Under the pieces are notes generated by a model that did no database searches, was not told the DNA's origin, and was given only the letters and a program-made list of their open reading frames with translations. The translations under genes and the position numbers were made by a program. From assembly GCA_022749755.1 (NCBI GenBank), contig CM040446.1, positions 3,588,966 to 3,652,965 of the forward strand: a DNA stretch of 64,000 bases, read 5' to 3'. The DNA is from Azadirachta indica (lineage: Eukaryota > Streptophyta > Magnoliopsida > Sapindales > Meliaceae). Below are positions 1 to 11,820 of the stretch, in pieces. Every line of letters begins with the position of its first letter. Position 1 is the stretch's first letter.

Positions 1-632
1 AACTTACATATTAATGGTGTTACCCAGTGTCTGGATTTTAGTCTTTTTGCTACTATTGTGTAATAAATAAACACAAATTTTATTCAAAGAAATTAATTGA
101 TTTGATTATGTTTGAAATTTCTATTTAGTAATCTCATTTCTTCAAATAAATTGTTGTAAATGAATCTTTTGGATGGAACTAGTGCAAGGATACACATGAC
201 AAGGTTACTTTAATTCCAAGAAAATATTGTTCCTTCCAAGCGGTAGATTGAAAGTTATTTGGAAACGAAATATATTCGAGAAAGGTATTGTCACTTAATG
301 TTGAAACTTCCAAGAAGCTTATTCTGTTTTAGGAAAAGCTGAAATGAAGAGCTTCATCTATCGCCTTGGCCCACTTTGGCACAGGATCAAACATTGAATA
401 CTATAACCGTTTCTCTGACCAGCGGATTGATTGTAGATACCTCCTGGCTTTGTTCTTCTAAGCATAAAGTTATTGTTACCTGCTGCTTTGGAGTTATATA
501 TTTATGCATCATCTGGATTCTTGTTGTTCCTAGTTTAAGTTCTGTTTTGCCTCCCTATTTCTCTTTTTCAACTCACAACTCAACAAGCTCAAAATTTAAT
601 CTTACCGGGATTTGTGCATTAAATTTGTTTAG
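1..632 (+). other. intron of the VIN3-like gene (no exon seen)
   Basis: AT-rich sequence with no cysteine/histidine-rich frame that could be the PHD finger, ending in a pyrimidine-rich tract and the acceptor AG at 631-632. It is therefore best read as intron of the truncated VIN3-like gene. Confidence 0.55.
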
Positions 633-2400
633 ATGCTGGAAGAAACAATTGATGATTGCAAAGGATACCAGACGGGTGGACATTCTGTGTTATCGGCTTT
701 CCTTAGGCCAAAAGCTTTTCAATGGGACTGAAAAGTACCAAAATCTCTCAAAGATTGTGGATGAGGCTGTGAAGAAGCTTGAAGCTGAAGTGGGTCCATT
801 AACTGGTTTACCTGTAAAAATGGGCAGGGGTATAGTCAACAGGCTTTCTTCAGGACCAGAAGTTCAGAAACTCTGTGCTTTTGCCGTTGAGTCATTGGAC
901 AAAATGATTTCCAACACCATCTTGCCCAATCCTTCAGCACAAGGTAATTTTTTATTGCATGGTTTAATTATACCAAAATCACTGTTAATGGTTTTTTCTC
1001 TGAGCCTTGATAAAGGAGATCTGCATGACAAGCATACTAACAGGTGTAATTATGTCAAAAATTTTTTGGTTTCCGGTCCTTGTTTTGAGCATAGCTGCTT
1101 AATCGTGGAATTGTGGAGGTCCATATGATTGCTGCTGACGGAAATTGTCTTTAATCATCATTACTTGTTTGTCTAATATTAATTTAAAATTCCTGCCATT
1201 TCTGCAGATGCAAAGTTGATTGTTCCCAACATGGTTAAATTTGAAGATGTTCAAGCAACATCACTAACTGTGGTATTGGGCTCTGAAGATTCTTCTCCAG
1301 GGAATATTGTTGGTTACACCTTATGGCATCGTAAGGCTCACGAGGACTTTCCAGTTAGACCTACTTGTACTCTTTTGTCACCTAATACTAGGTTTGTTGT
1401 CACGGGACTTACTCCAGCGACAGACTATCAGTTCAAAGTTGTTTCTCGTAATGGTACTACAGAGTTGGGTACATGTGAAGTTTGGTTCTCAACAGGCAGT
1501 AGCAGGGATGAAGCCATGAACTCGTCTGTAATAGAAAGAAGTCAAAGCCCAGCAACAAACTGTAGCAGCCTCTCTAATCCCTCCTCAGTGGAAGATGAAA
1601 CCAATAACATCACTCCCGACAGGGAGCAAAATGATGATCGAGTGGACAATTATTTTACCTATTGCAAGGGTACTGATAAAACAGCTTCTACAAATTTATC
1701 TGATGATGCTGTTGACTGCACTATTCTGGGAAGAGGGGCAATCCCGGCAGATGCAGTTTCTTTGTTGGAAGAGGAGCAAGCCATGAACATGCACGGATCC
1801 ATGCCTGATTCTGATGTCCAAAAACTTGAAAACAAGCACTCTCCTGAGGCCCAAATCATTGAGGAGACGAGCACTGATGATGGGATAGATGCCCCAGTGC
1901 CGACTGGCATGGAGTGTGTGCCGTATGGGGGTAGCTCAGATGCTGGCTTGCCCATTACTCCCTGTAAGATAGAAATACTCAAGGATGGGCAAGGAAGGAA
2001 TGGGAGATCCAAATCAAGCAACAAGGATTTGGAAATTGGAACTGGGAAAGGGGATCAGCCTCAGGATGGTAGCACATCAAAGAAGAGAGGTGGTGAAAGG
2101 CAGGATGAAGATTGCACAGCTAATGGACTTTCAGATAGGGATTTTGAGCACTGTGTGAAGGTGATCAGATGGTTAGAATGCGAAGGACATATTGAGAGGA
2201 ATTTTAGGCAGAAATTCTTGACTTGGTACAGCTTAAGAGCAACCCCACAGGAAGTAAGGATTGTGAAGGTGTTTATTGATACATTTGTTGAAGATCCGGC
2301 ATCACTTGCGGAGCAGCTTGTTGATACCTTTTCAGATTGTATATCAAGCAAAAGATCATCAGTTGTGCCTGCTGGGTTCTGCATGAAGCTATGGCATTGA
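633..2400 (+). CDS. VIN3-like (VRN5/VIL) protein, 3' part
   Basis: Two exons are visible, 633-943 and 1208-2400, joined by a GT-AG intron that completes a GAT codon; together they encode about 500 C-terminal residues. The first exon starts in phase ([11 protein letters not shown]...) after an acceptor AG, so upstream exons with the PHD finger lie left of the window; 1-632 reads as intron. The segment from [14 protein letters not shown] to CEVWFSTG is a fibronectin type III domain. The C-terminus ([18 protein letters not shown] to [11 protein letters not shown]) matches the VID domain, which mediates contacts among VEL proteins. In Arabidopsis VEL proteins work with PRC2 in the nucleus to silence FLC during vernalization. 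The middle region is acidic and serine-rich, as usual. The ending resembles VRN5/VIL1 most, but subfamily assignment needs the missing N-terminus. Confidence 0.9.
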
Positions 2401-3170
2401 TTGTCTTGTGCAGGATCCTGCCATTTAATCTGATGAATTCTAAGCATAATCCACTTAGGGTTTGCATAGCATAATTCTTTAGAACCCTTAACATTGACTA
2501 TCATCATCATTGTCATCATCGTCATTTAAATTTATCATTAGCTTTGCCATTCTTATGATGATGTAAAAATGCTAGAATTTATTTCCTTCTACAATACGGT
2601 TCAGTCCTATTCATTTTTTATGTTCCAATTTGACAACTGAATCACTGACCCTTTCCTTTTGTCGTTTCTTTTTGATGTGAAGCTCGTTAGATATGTCAAT
2701 ATGTTTGACATTCAACACTGGCGAGGGTAACTAGTCCTGATTCGTCAAAGCTGTGAAGAAATTATTTTCTTCTTGGACTAAATTTGACTGGCAATTCTTT
2801 TAGACTTCCATTGACTACTAGGCTGCAAATTATGATCACTGTTACGTGGCTAGGGCTGAATTGAATGCCCATTAGTTGTGTTCCGTGGGTAGTCTGGAAA
2901 TTCTTGACTCCATTATAACGGGTCTGGTTTAAAGGTTCTGGTCCATATTTGATTGTGTAAGTGTTACTAATAGAAAACAAATAAATAAACTCAACTCGGT
3001 ACAAATGGAGAAAAGGAGAATCTTCAATTTCTTGTTTGATTAAACTGGTGGTTTCTGCATTAGTCCAACTCATCCTAACGTTGCTGGCATCTCTTGTAAT
3101 CTAGTGGGTCAACGTTAAAAATTCTCGTGTTAGTTCCACCGTATGATTGAATTGTCAAATTTTCGTCATC
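2401..3170. other. 3' UTR of VIN3-like gene plus short spacer
   Basis: There is no supported coding sequence. The part after the stop at 2400 is likely 3' UTR of the VIN3-like gene, and the part before 3171 must contain promoter and leader of the PPR gene. The short frames here have no family resemblance. Confidence 0.5.
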
Positions 3171-4811
3171 ATGTGCCAATTTAATCTAAGGCCTTCGTGG
3201 GGAAGCAGAGGCTTTGGCAGTTCCAGCGTTATGAATAAATTCTTTTACATACCCAAACCAAACCCTTCAATTCTCAGTCTGCTGCAACGATGTTCAAACA
3301 TGAATGAACTAAATCAAATACATGCTCATACAATCACGAACGGTCTCTATCGTTTCACATTTATAACCAGCAAAATCTTAGCTTTTTCTGCATTATCACC
3401 ACACGGTGACTTGCATCACGCAGAGACCGTTTTCAATCAAATATCGATGCCCAATATTTTTGATTTCAATACAATGATCATGGGTTTCTTGCAGAACTCA
3501 AAACCTGAAATGGTTCTCTCAGTTTACACCAAAATGCGGAGTCTTGGCATTGAAGCGAATGCACGTACGTTCACAGTTTTGGTTAAAGCATGTGTTTCTT
3601 TATCCTTGCTTGATCAGGTTTATTGTCAGATACATAAATTTGGGCACATTTGTGATGTTTACGTTACTAGTTCTGTTATAAATATGTACTCCAAGTATGG
3701 ATTAATGGATATTGCTCATCGCGTGTTTGATGCGAGTTTGAACAGGAATGTGGTTTGTTGGACAAGCGTAATTAGTGGCTATTGTAGTAATGGTCTTGTT
3801 GTTGAAGCACGATACCTGTTTGACTCAATGCCGGAGAGAAATGTTGTTTCTTATGGTGCAATGATATCCGGGTATGTTAAAAATTGTTGTTTCAATGAAG
3901 CAATCGAGTTGTTTCGCGAGTTGAAGACTTTGAATAATGTGAAGCCTAATGCTTCTCTTTTGGTTAGTGTTCTGAATGCTTGCGCAGCGATAGGTGCATT
4001 TGGAGAAGGAAAATGGGTACATGATTATGTGGACGAAAATTGTTTTGAGTATGAACTCGAGTTAGGCACTGCATTGATTGATTTCTATACAAAATGTGGG
4101 CGCATAGAAAATGCGTTCGAAATATTTAACAAGATGCCATGTAAAGATGTAATGACTTGGAGTGCAATGATACTAGGGTTGGCCATAAATGGAAAGAATG
4201 ATAGGGGACTTGAGATATTTAAGGAGATGGAAAAGAAGGGACCTAGGCCAAATGCTGTCACTTTCGTTGGAGTTCTTAGTGCTTGTAATCATAAAACCTT
4301 GGTGAATGAAGCTTGGCGATTATTTGCACGGATGAGTAAAGTTTATGGAATTTATCCTGTGATTGAACATTACGGGTGCATGGTTGATCTCTTGGCTCGA
4401 GCAGGACAGGTTGAGGAGGCTGAGTTATTGATAAAAAGTATGCCAATGGAACCTGATGGTGCAATATGGGGATCATTGCTAAATGGGTGCTTAATGCATG
4501 GTCATGTTGAGTTAGGTAAGAAGGCGGGGAGACTTGTGATTGATTTAGAGCCACAACATAGTGGAAGGTATGTTCTTCTGGCCAACATCTATGCCAGTAT
4601 TGGATGCTGGGACGATGTGATGAGACTGAGAAAGTTGATGAAAGATAGGGAAGTTGTTACAGCCTCTGCTTGGAGCTTCATTGAGATTGATGGAGTTGTC
4701 CATAAATTTGTTGTTGATGATAAATCTCATTCTCACTGGAGAGGCATCTACAAATTATTGAATTTACTCAGAGAGGAACTTGAGAGTTATTCTAGTCTAA
4801 ATGATGTATAA
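3171..4811 (+). CDS. pentatricopeptide repeat protein, PLS class, E subgroup
   Basis: An intronless frame of 546 codons, as is typical of plant PPR genes. PPR proteins are usually imported into mitochondria or plastids and bind single-stranded RNA; PLS/E members often act in C-to-U editing. The sequence shows successive PPR units (for example [80 protein letters not shown]). They are followed by an E motif ([40 protein letters not shown]) and a short E+-like tail ending [12 protein letters not shown]. No DYW deaminase domain follows, so any editing would need a DYW protein in trans. The first in-frame ATG is at 3171; a second at 3231 (MNKFFYIPK) is possible. Organelle and RNA target cannot be read from the sequence. 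Confidence 0.92.
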   Translation: MCQFNLRPSWGSRGFGSSSVMNKFFYIPKPNPSILSLLQRCSNMNELNQIHAHTITNGLYRFTFITSKILAFSALSPHGDLHHAETVFNQISMPNIFDFNTMIMGFLQNSKPEMVLSVYTKMRSLGIEANARTFTVLVKACVSLSLLDQVYCQIHKFGHICDVYVTSSVINMYSKYGLMDIAHRVFDASLNRNVVCWTSVISGYCSNGLVVEARYLFDSMPERNVVSYGAMISGYVKNCCFNEAIELFRELKTLNNVKPNASLLVSVLNACAAIGAFGEGKWVHDYVDENCFEYELELGTALIDFYTKCGRIENAFEIFNKMPCKDVMTWSAMILGLAINGKNDRGLEIFKEMEKKGPRPNAVTFVGVLSACNHKTLVNEAWRLFARMSKVYGIYPVIEHYGCMVDLLARAGQVEEAELLIKSMPMEPDGAIWGSLLNGCLMHGHVELGKKAGRLVIDLEPQHSGRYVLLANIYASIGCWDDVMRLRKLMKDREVVTASAWSFIEIDGVVHKFVVDDKSHSHWRGIYKLLNLLREELESYSSLNDV

Positions 4812-5954
4812 TTATGATAAGAGAAGATATCTTCTTCTAGGCCATTCATTCTCTGCCTTCGGAAAAAGGATATTGATTACCATAACTTCTGACTTTGGTG
4901 ATTCTTTCTATGCAACTTAGGTGGAGGTTCTGCTTTGATGTGTTATTCTGCATTCCGTGGAAATGGAAATCATTTACTTACGCAAACCGGGCTTTTTCTT
5001 GGTTCAGAGTGGTCCCTTCATTATTACTTTCAAGAGAATTTGAAGCATCATATGAAAGCAAGTAAATGTTACAAGGTTGTCAATGGTTAAATAAGACCAC
5101 AGGCTTCCTGACTAGGCTGCTTGTGACCTAGTTGGATGGTGCCTCCCGATTCTATTTGGCCAAAAGAAATCATGCTAAATTGGTTATCAGAATTGTCAGT
5201 TGCTTCGTTGAGTAACTCTGCTTGATCCATTGGATACCAGCTGTACAATTGAGCTATTCAATTTCGCATTGAAAGTTAAAGAAGCCATTTTCTATTTGGC
5301 ATGCAAGGGAGACTCGGGAGACAGCCCTGTCCACATCCAGCCATATTAAATATTCAAGCACCGAGAGAAGCCAAATGAATCATCCCACGTATTCAATTCA
5401 AGCGGTCAGGTAGCATCACACTTATCTTGTCTTTATTGGTCAGTGGGTCCTAAGCAGATTTCAAATGCTAAAAACAGAAAAATTTTTAGATGATACTGTC
5501 TCTACCAAGTTATTATATGACTTATCTATCTCATAGTATCAGGTGTTTGTTATACATACACAGTAAATGTATATAATGAGTCTTGCAAATATATATTCGA
5601 TAATATGTGATATTATGTGAATGGATAGTGTGGTATATTGATTTGGTGGAGATAGTTTCAGTTGATAATTGCCCAACGAAATGAATTTAGAGCAGAAAGG
5701 ATGGTTATGGGACCAAAGTTGGAAAGCTTGAGTAAACTCTTCTCTACCTTGTACAAATCGTCTTCTTATTTAATCTCTCCATTAGCAAACTAGACATCAC
5801 TTCACAATCACCTAAGCCAACTTCTTTTGTCCTTTTGTGGAACCGTTTCTATTGCTTTCAAAATCAAATTTATTAGTCACTTGTGCTACCACACTCTTTA
5901 TTGTCTGTCATCTCTCTTTCCAAACAATCTTATTCCTAGCACCGCCTGAAGACG
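4812..5954. other. intergenic region and RbcS upstream region
   Basis: No gene was found. The first part is presumably PPR 3' UTR and the last few hundred bases are the RbcS promoter and leader. A TATA-like TATTTAA lies at about 5767-5773. Light-responsive boxes were looked for by eye and none was clear enough to call. Confidence 0.4.
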
Positions 5955-6754
5955 ATGTCTACCAGCATCTTTACAACTCCAGTTGCTGGGTATGGTCATG
6001 TTGGCTTAAAACCCATTTCAAAATCTTTGCTTCCAGTTAAGGATTCCATTGCATGGAGTACGAAAACTGTCTCCAATGGGTCCAAGACTCATTGCATGAA
6101 GGTGAAGTTATCTACCTGATAAATGTTTACTAGTTTATTTTACTCTTTCTGGATTGTGTGTGAATGTTTGCTTCTGTGCATTATATTTTACAGACATGGA
6201 ATCCAATCAATAACAAGAAATTTGAGGCTCTTTCCTACCTCCCTCCTCTCTCCGATGACTCCGTTGCTAAGGAGATAGACTACATGCTCAAAAAGGGATG
6301 GATCCCTTGCCTGGAATTTGATGAGGTAATTCCACAATTCTTCATAGTATATTTCATTTTTATTCATCGAAATGGAATAGCAAGGAATTCCTTGATCAAT
6401 GTCTTCCTCCTTGCTTGCCCGTACAAAGTTCAGTGAAGTAAGCTGATAGAATAAAAGGAAATTGATGAATTTCTTCCTTTTTCCTTTTGGGGTTCATTTT
6501 GTTTTTGTTACTTTGATTGTTAGGTGGGAAGTGTGCGTAGGGAAAACAGCAGAATGCCAGGGTATTATGATGGGAGGTATTGGACACTCTGGAAATTGCC
6601 AATGTTTGGGTGCAATGATTCCTCTCAAGTCCTGAATGAAATCAATGAGTGCCAAAAAGCATACCCAAATGCTTACATCCGCTGCTTGGCATTTGACAAT
6701 CAGAAACAAGCTCAGTGCATGGCTTTTGTCATTCAGAAACCCACCACCACCTAA
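5955..6754 (+). CDS. RBCS: Rubisco small subunit precursor, divergent (possibly T-type)
   Basis: Three exons, 5955-6101, 6194-6325 and 6524-6754, encode 169 residues. The introns fall after the second mature residue (MK|TWNP) and after LEFDE, the classic dicot RbcS positions. Residues 1-47 form a Ser/Thr/Lys-rich chloroplast transit peptide ending in ...SKTHC before MK. The mature part carries the family hallmarks [43 protein letters not shown] and [10 protein letters not shown]. The protein joins RbcL in the stroma to form L8S8 Rubisco. It differs from leaf-type subunits in the N-terminal [14 protein letters not shown] (leaf forms usually have WPPIGKKKFETLSY), in [13 protein letters not shown] (usually VYREN..SPG), and in the PTTT tail. 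These differences recall the T-type subunits described from trichomes and non-leaf tissue, but that class is inferred, not proven. Confidence 0.95.
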
Positions 6755-8100
6755 AAGCACTTTTGTCTCATTTGATCTATAGAAGTGCTTTAGAGGAAGT
6801 TGATATTTTGAATGTCACAATAAGACAGATATTTGACCTCTATGAAGTGGCTTGTTTTGTGAAGGTGCTTTTGGTTTAAATAATAAGTCGCCTGTCACAA
6901 TCTATGTGACGTGGTTTTAGCACACGGTTTTTGAACTTCTTTACTAGGTGCTGCTGGTAGGAATACCAGAAGTTTTCTTGTAGGGTCCTGACTCCAAATC
7001 TATGGATTATAAATTTCAAGAGGCATAAAAGTCTTTTGATGTTACAATCGCTTACTATCTGTCTTCATTTTTGTGGTTGCATATCACATTTCGCAGTTTT
7101 AATACTATACCTCGGGCCTCTTTAATTGTTAGGTATTTTACAACTTGGATAATGAGCTTAGTAACTGCTCCTTTAGTACACAGGTTGAAATGGTTATTTT
7201 ATTTTACTTCTTTATACTTTAAAAAAATAAATTGTATTTATTGTTGGTTTTTCCTTTAAAAAAATAAATTGTTTAAAATACTCTCCTTTTAACTTCAAAA
7301 TTTTTCACTTTAACATAAAGTTGTGATTTTCTCCATTTTCCCTCTTGAGAGGGGCGTTTACAACCACCAACATACCCAGCAAAGATCAAAAAATACCAAA
7401 GCAAACATGAAATCTAATTATCTCGCCAACGCCTTATTTTTTGACTTCACTGCCAAAATCACCGCCATTTCCACTTATGCTGATTTTTTTTTTTTTTCAA
7501 AAGAAGATAAAAATGGTTGTTCCTCAAATAGGAAGATAAACAGCCAAATCATATTGAAGCACAATTAAGATATCTTAACCTTATTTTCCTTTGAACAAAC
7601 CAAAATTGAATTGAAGGCTACCAACAACTTCTCTAACAATTTGAATGGGCTTCTTGCATGGAACTTTCGCCCTAAAAATCCTATCAAAACCATAGGAGGA
7701 GAATCCCCAAAGTTCAAAATAAAAGCCATATTGAAAGACCATACTTTCTCCCTCATTTTAACTAGTCTAATATATCAGCATCATGTTTACCTACACATAT
7801 CATTAGAGAATCTATTTCCAGACTTATTTGGTCTACAAAGCATCATAGTTTCAAGATATAGGATAGCTACAACCCTGTACACTGTTAGTTAGAGTCGTTA
7901 GAGAACAATATCCAAATAAACACCAATATTTATTACAGGTAGAAGAGCAAAGATCTTACTTATATGCTTTCTTTTTATTTACAAAACAGCTTTGTGCAGA
8001 CAGACAGATGTTTTCCGAGGGAGTCTCTCTTTTGAAAGAGAGTTCTTTGTGATAGCGCATTAACAACCCTACAGTTAAGAATATTCTTTTGAAAGAGTAA
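6755..8100. other. intergenic, no supported gene
   Basis: The start is likely RbcS 3' UTR. The rest has only short frames with homopolymer runs and no recognisable domain. Frames on both strands between about 7320 and 7890 overlap each other and were not supported by splice sites or a known motif. Confidence 0.5.
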
Positions 8101-8123
8101 ATCAAGAGTAAATCAAGTAGGAA

Positions 8124-9581
8124 TCAGTTGAAGATCCAAAACCCAAACAGAGGCATTTGAGCTGGCAAAATTTGCCAAAATGCGTTCATGGTTGCAACCC
8201 TTGGATCATCCATTGCTTAACCATAGCAAAAAAGAGCTCAGTGAAACCACACGACAGGAGTTATCAGAGATGCTCTATCTAAATCCAGCCATTTCAGTAA
8301 CTACTAAATCAGAATTAGTAAAATCAGCTTAAACATACAGTACAAAAATGAAAGATCTGTCCCAAAGGTTATATAGGAAACCTTGAATCCACAACAAGAA
8401 TTTCTCAATAACTACTAAATCAGAATTAGTAAATCAGCTTGAACATACCAGTACAAAAATGAAAGATCTGTCCCAAAGGTAATATAGGAGACCTCGGATC
8501 CACAACAAGAATTGCTCAATAACATTTTATACAGGGGCATTCAATGCTCTGGCTGGCTTTCAAGTATCCAAGGCACGCCCAGATTTAATTTGTGCTTAGA
8601 AAACATTGCTTACCTAAATACAAGACAAAATTGATAATTGAGATATATGAAATTCACTAGACAAAATAAAAAGATAATGACAGGCTCAAACATCCTGTGA
8701 CACAAACTTTTCTCCATCATTAATTCATTGAAGGCATAATAATCATTACGGTATCTGCATGTGGGATATGACTTGCAAAGCAAGCAATTAACAACTCAGA
8801 TCAACTAGAATTTGGATTTATATTTTTTACTTGGAATGGAATAGGGGTATCTACTAGTAATAGCATGCATCTAAAGCCAAGTGTTCTAGACCACAACCAT
8901 GTAATCTAAATACCAATTTAAAGCAACTAACTCAGGTCATAAGTATTCAACAATAACATTTGAAGCCTATGTACACAGTTGGAATTATTCTATATAGTGA
9001 ATACTGCAAAGCAGTAGAGAACTCAGACTCCACTTCCTGCAAGAGCCAATTTAAAATCAAGGTGCACATCGACCAAGACACAAAAAATAAAACAAAATAA
9101 AATTGAGAAATAATGCCCGAATGGTGCAAAATCCACTGAATTTCATTCTCTCAACATACTTATTGTGCTATTCAACTAACAGAGTTTATGAAATATTAAA
9201 ATGTGAGTTCATCAATCAACTAACTCAATATCTGATTGCTGTGATATTTGACACACATTATAAGAGCTAGGAATAAATGTTATTTATAATACAAAACCCA
9301 TCATCCTTAGTTGTGTTACTTTGAAATAAAAGACCTGCTTACCCCAGCATAAAGCTGCTTACCCATCATCCTTAGTTTATGAAATATTAATAGTAGCAAG
9401 AGGAAGTGAATGTTTTAATAACAAATAATGACATAGATAATTACAAGTATACTACAAAGGATAAATGGTGGATCCATACCAACTCTGTAGTGGATTTCAA
9501 ATGCATCATCCATTAATTTAACTTTTTCATCTCCTTTCAGCCAAAATTTTCCTTTGGCAACCAAAATGCGAGCCAGCATAG
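8124..9581 (-). CDS. candidate two-exon 63-residue ORF downstream of SNRNP27
   Basis: Two putative exons on the minus strand are phase-compatible. Exon A is 9581-9480, preceded by the acceptor TTTATTCAG and followed by GTATGG. Exon B runs from about 8216 to 8124, preceded by a pyrimidine-rich tract and GGTTAAG, and ends in TGA. With the ATG in exon A, the joined frame reads MLARILVAKGKFWLKGDEKV... and ends ...PAQMPLFGFWIFN, 63 codons. The first part is lysine- and aspartate-rich, the end aromatic and hydrophobic. I recognise no family. It could be a small gene, the 3' end of a longer transcript, or spliced 3' UTR of the SNRNP27 gene, whose transcript has a possible donor (GCAAG then GTGGGT) shortly after its stop codon. 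Exon boundaries are read by eye only. Confidence 0.25.
8298..8522. repeat. two-copy tandem repeat, period 111 bp
   Basis: The segment beginning TAACTACTAAATCAGAATTA at 8298 recurs at 8409, and similarity continues through ATGAAAGATCTGTCCCAAAG to ACAACAAGAATT in both copies. A few substitutions and small indels separate the two copies. Confidence 0.9.
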
Positions 9582-11027
9582 CTGAATAAATTCAATGAAG
9601 CACTGATCATTTCATCATATACTTCATGCCATCCTATCATTTCCTCAAAAATTTGAGGGAATAAGGATGGTTATAACCCAAAACCTTCAATAAACCTACT
9701 CGCCTTCATTCTCACCATGTAGAATCATGAAAAAATGATGTGACACAAGTCATGCACAGCTACTAAACACTGCAAATAGAAATAAATTTTCTAAACGGGG
9801 AAAATGTAACAATTGGATGGATGCCAACATTCAACACTCGTAGACAATTTCTAAGCACCACAAGGTTAGGTCAAACTCCAAGAACTTCCAAAGTAATCAG
9901 CAACATAAAATCTATTTATCAATTAATATTTTAAAAAAAACTCCAATTACAATCTTTTTATTAGGATTTCAAGAGGGGAAGAACAAGTGGGAATCATTTA
10001 AAGATGTGATCTGCAATTTATCGCCAGTCCTGGCACAATAATTGTATATAATGATTTTGAAATATCTCCATACTATATATACATGCCTACAAAAGACTTC
10101 TTACTTTTCTTTATCGCCAAGATTTTGGCCATCGAAATTAGTGATAGAAACCAGAATGGCATTCTAACCATGTTCTAAACTCCATCATTTATGTTGACAT
10201 AACAGGTCCATTTGAACCATTACACCACAAATTGATATCTCATTCAATAAACTAAGATATTTTCAACCAGAACAAGCAGCACTAAAAATAACACATCGAA
10301 TAAAATGTCAGTTCACATATTTACCAATATACCTTTGTTAGTTAGATTAAAAAAAAAAAACCTTCGAAAATTTCATGGAATCAATTTGTGTTAATTGAAT
10401 TTACAAGTCCACGTCTGTTCAAAAGAGACAAAAACAATCCCTACGGATTACAAATCAAACACATCCACAAGAAGTTTCTCTCTCAGTCAATTCAGGATTT
10501 GGATGGATTTCCATGGTATAGTAAAACTCTCTAGGGTATATTATACTCTGAAGAAAGTAAGTAATAAGCCTCCAACTGGTAAATCATCTACTGTTAAAAA
10601 CAAAACCACCTGTCCCCTTGAAAATACACCACTATCATATATCACTCATCACACTTCATGCATATTCCTTTTACTAGCAAGGTCCAACTAGATGTCTACC
10701 AAGTCTTCCCGTACTTTTAAATTATAAGATTCTTAACACACACTTGAAAAAACATTTGAATTATGTCAAAGGCTGTTCAAAACAATTTTCATCTTAATAC
10801 ACAAAGATTCTGCGTACAGAGTCATATAATTCACAAGCATTGCACATTAAAGCCCAAGCAGTCAACATACAAAACACAAACTAAACTAAGCCAAGTATAT
10901 TCTCAAAAAATTCCAACAAAATCCAAACTGAATTAATTTCTAAATTGGAAGCAATCACTTAAAAACCACATTCAAAGACAAACCACCCACCTTGCAATCC
11001 ATAATGAAGCAATAAGCACTTCACATT
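9582..11027. other. spacer or possible intron downstream of SNRNP27
   Basis: AT-rich DNA without a convincing exon on either strand. If the candidate exons at 8.1-9.6 kb belong to the SNRNP27 transcript, this stretch would be its 3' intron; otherwise it is 3' UTR and spacer. Confidence 0.4.
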
Positions 11028-11684
11028 CTAGCGGCTGCGCTCTGCAGGAAGGGGGCGATTAAATCCACCTCTTCTATTCATGTACTGCCTCGGCTGCCTC
11101 TTCGTCACAGCCCTAACCCCACTGACGTCAGCACCCGCCACCGGCTTGCCTTTCGTCGAATCAAAACCCACCGGAATCCCCAATTTCTTCATCATCTCAA
11201 CCTCATCCTCATCACCATTATCCAAATTATCAATATTATTCTCATTATTATTACCATTACTATCGTTGTCCTTCTTCTGCTGCTGTGCTTTCGCAATTTC
11301 ATCCACAAAATCAGATACGACTTTCTCCTCGGTGGATTGACGGTGCCGCTTGCGCGGCGGTTCGGTAGATGGCGTGCGGTGCCGATGGTGGTGCCGGTGA
11401 GTCCTCTCAGGTGACCGGTGAGAGCGTTCGGGAGACCGCTTATGGCGAGAACGCGAACGGTCAGGTGTTCGAGAACGGGATCGTTTGCTACGACTTCTCT
11501 CCCTATCTTTGTCCCTATCCCTTTCTCTCTCCCTTTCTCGGTCTCTGTCTCTGTCTCTGTCTCTGTCTCGGTCGCGTTCGCGGTCTTCTTTTTCTCGCCG
11601 TCTTTCTCTTTCGCGGTCGCGGTCGCGGTCTCGGTCCCGGTCGCGATCGCGGTCTCTGTCGCGAGTTCGGTCGCGGTCGCCCAT
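11028..11684 (-). CDS. SNRNP27: U4/U6.U5 tri-snRNP 27 kDa protein (SNRNP27)
   Basis: A single open exon of 218 codons starting at the ATG at 11684. Residues 1 to about 60 are almost pure Arg-Asp and Arg-Glu dipeptide repeats, followed by an RS-rich stretch (SRSKRSRSRTPDRSRSRHK) and a His/Arg segment. A Gln/Asn/Asp-rich linker follows. The last 55 or so residues carry the conserved SNRNP27 domain: EVEMMKKLGIPVGFDSTKGK and RQYMNRRGGFNRPL. The human orthologue is a phosphorylated RS protein of the U4/U6.U5 tri-snRNP in the nucleus, with a role in pre-mRNA splicing and 5' splice-site choice. A possible splice donor about 50 bases past the stop hints at a spliced 3' UTR. Confidence 0.93.
   Translation of the reverse strand: MGDRDRTRDRDRDRDRDRDRDRDRERERRREKEDRERDRDRDRDRDRDRERERERDRDKDRERSRSKRSRSRTPDRSRSRHKRSPERSHRSPERTHRHHHRHRTPSTEPPRKRHRQSTEEKVVSDFVDEIAKAQQQKKDNDSNGNNNENNIDNLDNGDEDEVEMMKKLGIPVGFDSTKGKPVAGADVSGVRAVTKRQPRQYMNRRGGFNRPLPAERSR
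11500..11684 (-). repeat. GC-rich coding repeat for Arg-Asp/Arg-Glu dipeptides
   Basis: Hexamer-like repetition of GACCGC/GATCGC-type units encodes the RD/RE tract of SNRNP27. It stands out as the most GC-rich patch in the left part of the window and generates long spurious Ser/Arg-rich frames on the other strand. Confidence 0.85.
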
Positions 11685-11820
11685 GGACAGTGGAGGCGAA
11701 TTCTACGAACAGACGATGAATCGCAATTTGAAACGCAGGTTTTCAGTCGAGACTTGTCGAAGAATGAAGACGGATTGCCTGCAGTCGCAGAGTAGATTGA
11801 TAGTTAGCCCTTGCGCGTGA

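Noticed and set aside
376..1128. Continuous 250-codon frame at the left end
   Set aside because: Only 633-943 resembles the VIN3-like protein; the remainder on both sides is intron read through, with a clear acceptor at 631-632 and donor at 944.
5837..6040. Frame overlapping RbcS exon 1
   Set aside because: It is in a different frame from the transit peptide starting at 5955 and has no splice-compatible continuation.
7323..7892. Overlapping frames on both strands, one with ATNNFS as in receptor kinases
   Set aside because: The motif is short, no other kinase motif follows, and the frames contain homopolymer-derived residues.
8947..9129. Possible exon after TTGGCTCTTGCAG (EVESEFSTALQYSLYR)
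   Set aside because: A good acceptor, but the phase does not join the upstream candidate exon without a stop, and there is no clear donor.
11080..11820. Long Ser/Arg-rich and Ser/Val-rich frames on the plus strand
   Set aside because: They are antisense shadows of the Arg-Asp coding repeat of SNRNP27.
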